From: Bacillota bacterium
Lineage (GTDB): Bacteria > Bacillota > Clostridia > Lachnospirales > Lachnospiraceae
Reading direction: 5' to 3'
Assembly (NCBI GenBank): GCA_023443225.1
Contig: JAEZVF010000111.1
Coordinates: 1 to 57,228, forward strand
Length of the DNA stretch: 57,228 nucleotides
Translations under genes and position numbers: made by a program
Shown: positions 54,063 to 57,228 of the stretch, in pieces
How the letters are laid out: each line of letters begins with the position of its first letter
Numbering within the stretch: the first letter of the stretch is position 1
The notes under the pieces: generated by a model
The model's database searches: none
Seen by the model: only the letters and a program-made list of their open reading frames with translations
Told to the model about the DNA's origin: nothing

Positions 54063-54377
54063 TTAAAAATGCTTTACCCGTTCTTTTTCCTCAGCTTTCT
54101 TTGCATCGTTGAATCGGTCAAGCGTACCCACCAGATACCCAGTTATCCTCCTGATTCTTTCAAATTTTGTATCATCTTCTTTTCTCCCGCATTTTGGACA
54201 TTCATTTCCAATAACTCCTGTATACCCACATGCTGGATCACGGTCAACAGGGTGATTGATAGCTCCGTATCCTATTCCAGCCTCTTTCATACAGCGGATA
54301 ACTCTTTCAAAGGCTTCTAAGTTCTGAGTCGGATCTCCGTCTAGTTCAACATATGTTATATGCCCAGCATTGGTCAT
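54063..54377 (-). CDS. nrdD: Class III ribonucleotide reductase, C-terminal part after a frameshift
   Basis: About 104 residues carrying the end of NrdD: TNAGHITYVELDGDPTQNLE, the zinc-binding pair CGYTG...CPKCGRKEDD and the glycyl-radical loop RRITGYLVGTLDRFNDAKK. These are essential for activity and cannot fold into a functional enzyme alone. The frame starts at an ATG that overlaps the stop of the upstream part (ATGA), with no ribosome site of its own. Without frame restoration, or re-initiation that yields two interacting pieces, the reductase is inactive. No nrdG activase is found downstream. Confidence 0.85.
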   Translation of the reverse strand: MTNAGHITYVELDGDPTQNLEAFERVIRCMKEAGIGYGAINHPVDRDPACGYTGVIGNECPKCGRKEDDTKFERIRRITGYLVGTLDRFNDAKKAEEKERVKHF

Positions 54378-56374
54378 CTCATGGTATGGTGCTTCCAGAT
54401 GAATTTTATCGGATATACCAATTGGATAATATACAGGTATGTGAAACCATTAGTATAGTACTCCCTATCAGTTATTCCATTGATGCTTCCGAAGATCTCT
54501 CTGTCAATATTGATGAACCTACCTGAAAGTCCTTCTGCCGGAGTTGCAAGAAGAGTAAAATTCATTCCATACTTTTTACTTGCTTCATCCATACGCCTTC
54601 TCATATGTCCTATCATGTTTAAGCCCAGTTCCTGTGCCTCTTTGGATTCTCCGTGATGCTTCCCCATCAGAGCTTTTAGGCATTCAGCAAGTCCAATGAA
54701 TCCCATAGATAAAGTACCATGTTTGAGTACTTCTCTTACCTCATCCTCCCAATCCAGTTGATCAGAATCCAGCCATATTCCCTGCCCCATCATAAATGGA
54801 TAGTTTTTAACCTTTTTTCTTGCTTGTATCTCAAATCTTTCCAGGAGTTGGTCTATAACAAGATTAATTTTTTTGTCAAGATCTTCATAAAAAGCATTTA
54901 AATTTTTTTTGCTTTTTAAAGCTATTCTTGGAAGATTCACTGTGGTGAAACTCAAATTTCCTCTTCCATTAATTATTTCTCTTGATGGGTCATAAATATT
55001 GCCTATTACCCTGGTTCTGCAACCCATATATGCAATTTCAGTTTCTGGATGTCCAGGCTTATAGTACTTCAAATTAAAAAGCGCATCCAAGAATGAGAAA
55101 TTAGGAAATAACCTCTTTGCACTCACCCGACATGCAAGCTTAAACAAATCGTAGTTCGGTTCTCCCAAGTTATAATTGACCCCTTCCTTCACTTTGAAAA
55201 TCTGAACAGGAAATATCGGAGTCTCACTGTTTCCTAAACCCGCTTCAGTTGCAAGCAGCAGGTTTTTTATGGCCATTCTTCCCTCTGGTGATGTGTCCAT
55301 TCCATAATTTATCGAGCTAAATGGAACTTGTGCTCCTGCTCGGCTGTGCATTGTGTTCAGATTATGTATAAATGCCTCCATAGCCTGATAAGTTTTACGA
55401 TCAGTTTCATCTTCTGCTTTCTTTGTAGCAAACTCCTGCACCTTGCAAATGACAGACTTATCTTCAACAATATTGCCTAGATAATCCTTTTCAATCCTGC
55501 AATATTCTTCCATACCATTAAGTGCTGGTAAAATACCATACTTATTCTGTATTTCATCAAAAGCATTCTTTATCTTATCTCCAATATCACTATCTTCAGA
55601 TATCCATTCCAATAGCTTCACCAGATTTTGTCTGTAAAGCTTGGCAAAGGTCTTCGCTATACCAGGAGCCATTCCATAGTCGAAATTGGGGATGCTCTGT
55701 CCTCCATGCTGGTCATTTTGGTTAGATTGTATGGCAATACAAGCGAGAGAAGAATAACTTTGAATGTCATTTGGCTCTCTCAAAAACCCATGTCCTGTGC
55801 CAAAGCCTCCTTTGAAAAGCTTTTCTATGTCTATTTGGCAACACGTGGTGGTGAGGGTCAAAAAATCCAGGTCATGAATATGAATATCGCCTTCCAGATG
55901 TGCCTTTGCGTGCTCAGGCTTCAATACAAACATCTCATTAAACTGCTTAGCCCCTTCCGAACCATATCTAAGCATGGTTCCCATCGCAGTATCTCCATCA
56001 ATATTAGCATTTTCACGCTTTATGTTATTATCCTTTGCTTCTTTGAAAGTTAAATCCTCATAAACTTTCATGAGCCGAGTGTTCATTTCTCTGATTCGTG
56101 TCCGTTCAGCCCTGTACAGTATGTATTCCTTTGCAGCCTTAGCATATCCATCTTCAATTAACACCATTTCAACACTATTCTGGATTTCCTCTACATCAGG
56201 AACTCTTTTATCTAGATTTTTCTCCAGTTGATCCACTACTTTTTCTGCCAAAGCTAAAGCAGTTGCATAATTTTCTTCTCCTGCTATGCTGATTGCTTTG
56301 AATATTGCATTGGCAATCTTCTCAATATTGAAGGGTGCTTCTCTTCCATCTCTCTTCTTAATTTTTGTTATCAT
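54374..56374 (-). CDS. nrdD: Class III anaerobic ribonucleoside-triphosphate reductase, N-terminal part
   Basis: 666 residues. An ATP-cone regulatory domain (residues 1-90, ITKIKKRDGREAPFNIEKIA) is followed by the barrel of anaerobic NrdD (GDIHIHDLDFLTLTTTCCQI, NTMHSRAGAQVPFSSINYG, YMGCRTRVIGN, GRGNLSFTTVNLPRIAL, MGFIGLAECLKALMGKHHGE). The normal frame breaks near 54443: after YYTNGF the bases read on in frame -1 as HIPVYYPIGISDKIHLEAPY, the expected sequence. One C appears lost. The gene sits behind a cobalamin riboswitch and terminator, so it would be made when B12 is scarce and a B12-dependent class II enzyme fails. Confidence 0.92.
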   Translation of the reverse strand: MITKIKKRDGREAPFNIEKIANAIFKAISIAGEENYATALALAEKVVDQLEKNLDKRVPDVEEIQNSVEMVLIEDGYAKAAKEYILYRAERTRIREMNTRLMKVYEDLTFKEAKDNNIKRENANIDGDTAMGTMLRYGSEGAKQFNEMFVLKPEHAKAHLEGDIHIHDLDFLTLTTTCCQIDIEKLFKGGFGTGHGFLREPNDIQSYSSLACIAIQSNQNDQHGGQSIPNFDYGMAPGIAKTFAKLYRQNLVKLLEWISEDSDIGDKIKNAFDEIQNKYGILPALNGMEEYCRIEKDYLGNIVEDKSVICKVQEFATKKAEDETDRKTYQAMEAFIHNLNTMHSRAGAQVPFSSINYGMDTSPEGRMAIKNLLLATEAGLGNSETPIFPVQIFKVKEGVNYNLGEPNYDLFKLACRVSAKRLFPNFSFLDALFNLKYYKPGHPETEIAYMGCRTRVIGNIYDPSREIINGRGNLSFTTVNLPRIALKSKKNLNAFYEDLDKKINLVIDQLLERFEIQARKKVKNYPFMMGQGIWLDSDQLDWEDEVREVLKHGTLSMGFIGLAECLKALMGKHHGESKEAQELGLNMIGHMRRRMDEASKKYGMNFTLLATPAEGLSGRFINIDREIFGSINGITDREYYTNGFTYLYIIQLVYPIKFIWKHHTMR

Positions 56375-56427
56375 ATAACTTTGCCACTTCCCTTTTTTAT
56401 TTTTAGTTTTTTATTTTTAAAATTAAC

Positions 56428-56454
56428 AAAACCTCTCGACAAAGCGTCAAGAGG
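56428..56454 (-). terminator. Riboswitch-linked terminator before nrdD
   Basis: On the minus strand CCTCTTGAC (56454-56446) pairs with GTCGAGAGG (56440-56432), followed by TTTTGTTAATTTT. It lies between the riboswitch and nrdD. Confidence 0.8.
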
Positions 56455-56517
56455 CATCATAAATTCAATACTCATAAAGTACCCGACACCCCCTATCACT
56501 CGTAGAGTCTATGGTGC

Positions 56518-56681
56518 AATACCTACAGGCAGGTCTTCTGACTCAGGTTCATAGAGTTTCCATCCCTTCCCAGTTTTACCCAGTGGTTTTATCTGATGAA
56601 ACCCTCCCCATTACAGCGGCGGGACCGTGCAGGACTTTCACCTGCTTCCCTTTTAAACTGTTGCAAACAGTCACCCGTATT
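56518..56681 (-). ncRNA. Cobalamin riboswitch controlling nrdD
   Basis: A near-perfect reverse consensus on the plus strand: GGCAGGTCTTCTGACTCAGG, CCCTTCCCAG, CCCAGTGGTTTTATCTGATG, TTACAGCGGCGGGACCGTGC and CTTTCACCTGCTTCCC. AATAC/GTATT closes it. B12-independent isozymes under cobalamin riboswitches are a known pattern. Confidence 0.95.
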
Positions 56682-56743
56682 TTGCTATATCTAGTTGTCT
56701 TTATGCTATCACATACAATATATTGTGTCAATAAGAGATTTCA

Positions 56744-57025
56744 GCCATTGCATATATTTTTGTAAATGCCTTTAACACAATTACATTTTCAAAGTCATCA
56801 AGTTTATCTACAATGCTGAACTCTTGTGAATCTTGTAAAAATTCAATAAAGCACTTCATCTACCACCAATTCTGTACTATTGGCTTTGCATTGAGTAGCA
56901 ATCTTCAATACCATTTCTTTTTTATTTGAACACTTGTAGGATTGTTAGGATTGCACAAATACATATTGTTAATATCAGGCTTTAATGCAACAGCAATTCT
57001 GTATATTAAATCAGCCGCACCTTGA
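56744..57025 (-). pseudogene. Remnant of a second cobD-like aminotransferase-fold gene
   Basis: On the minus strand GAADLIYRIAVALKP is followed, after an internal deletion, by MYLCNPNNPTSVQIKK. A frameshift then leads to EMVLKIATQCKANSTELVVD, with a stop and another shift, then FIEFLQDSQEFSIVDKLDDF and NVIVLKAFTKIYAM. The intact CobD has the same order: NGAADLIFSL, LCNPNNPTG, VVDECFMDF, VLKAFTKLYAM. Both ends are missing. It lies directly upstream of the nrdD riboswitch. Confidence 0.8.
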
Positions 57026-57228
57026 TTTATGCATTTGCTCTCTTATTTCATTATGCACCTCCCCTGTTTTAAAATATTAAATAGCTAGGCACCAAACTCC
57101 TCAAAATTTCATATAATAAAAGGAACAAGGACAATGGCGTCCAGTTTGTCAAATATAGTTTGAAGTACAAAGTAGAACTGTAGTTGACTCTGGAGTGCTA
57201 GCTGTCTTTTTTAATTTAATAAATCTTA
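57026..57228. other. Right-end stretch without recognisable gene
   Basis: AT-rich sequence with a GGAGGTGC motif on the minus strand near 57055-57062, possibly the ribosome site of the decayed cobD copy. Nothing further is recognisable before the window ends. Confidence 0.35.

Noticed and set aside
54016..54377. nrdG activase gene next to nrdD
   Set aside because: The space downstream of nrdD holds only the promoter and leader of the metH unit, and no radical-SAM CxxxCxxC motif occurs there.
54430..54450. Programmed frameshift in nrdD
   Set aside because: No canonical slippery heptamer (X XXY YYZ) lies at the shift point and the region reads as a plain loss of one C. A mutation or sequence error is the simpler reading.
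1..57228. CRISPR array, tRNA or rRNA genes, prophage
   Set aside because: No regularly spaced direct repeats, cloverleaf genes, rRNA segments or runs of phage genes were seen while reading both strands. Dedicated searches were not possible.

Overview
The window looks like a chromosomal piece of a low-GC, strictly anaerobic member of the Clostridia. The evidence is strong AT bias, GGAGG-type ribosome binding sites, the oxygen-independent (early cobalt insertion) cobalamin route, an oxygen-sensitive class III ribonucleotide reductase, a type III glutamine synthetase and an S-layer homology remnant. A cellulolytic Ruminiclostridium-type relative is plausible, but the sequence alone does not fix the genus. 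I see no rRNA, tRNA, prophage or CRISPR array.

Region 1 (about 0.5-20.6 kb) is a nitrogen-assimilation island. After an agmatinase (+), the minus strand carries a glutamate synthase built from separate parts: glutaminase, FMN/4Fe-4S synthase core, four-cluster ferredoxin, FAD/NAD(P) oxidoreductase and GXGXG domain. It continues with type I glutamine synthetase, an ANTAR antiterminator protein (nitR-like), AmtB and PII. Divergently on the plus strand lie gatC-gatA-gatB with an archaeal-type AspRS (tRNA-dependent Asn formation), type III glutamine synthetase and a chemoreceptor-like protein. Four leaders (amtB, glutamate synthase operon, upstream of gatC, glnN) carry a hairpin with an A1/G4 hexaloop whose 3' arm is also the 5' arm of a terminator. 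This is the expected target architecture of an ANTAR protein, so the regulator in the island probably controls the island. Two further leaders, before glnA and before gatC, fold into extensive structures that I cannot assign to a known class.

Region 2 (20.6-22.9 kb) is decayed: a 5'-truncated AraC-type regulator and an ImmA/IrrE peptidase pseudogene.

Region 3 (22.9-47.8 kb, minus strand) is cobalamin and tetrapyrrole synthesis. One long, tightly packed unit, hemA-sirC-hemC-cobA/hemD-hemB-hemL-cbiD-L-F-G-H-JET-A-B-cobD-cbiP-(cobA pseudogene)-cbiC, sits behind a cobalamin riboswitch plus terminator. A second unit, cbiQ-O-M-N-cbiK-EamA transporter (the last with a His-rich tail), sits behind its own riboswitch plus terminator. 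Together they run from glutamyl-tRNA to adenosylcobinamide phosphate. Nucleotide-loop genes are not in the window.

Region 4 (47.8-57.2 kb) mixes intact B12-dependent genes with wreckage. The intact genes are the MetH activation protein, metH and cobA in one coupled operon. A class III ribonucleotide reductase gene sits behind a fourth cobalamin riboswitch but is split by a frameshift. The wreckage is a riboswitch in front of an S-layer remnant, a metH fragment, a secreted-protein remnant and a cobD remnant. Decayed second copies of cobA, metH and cobD beside intact ones suggest an older B12 locus that was duplicated or rebuilt and then eroded.
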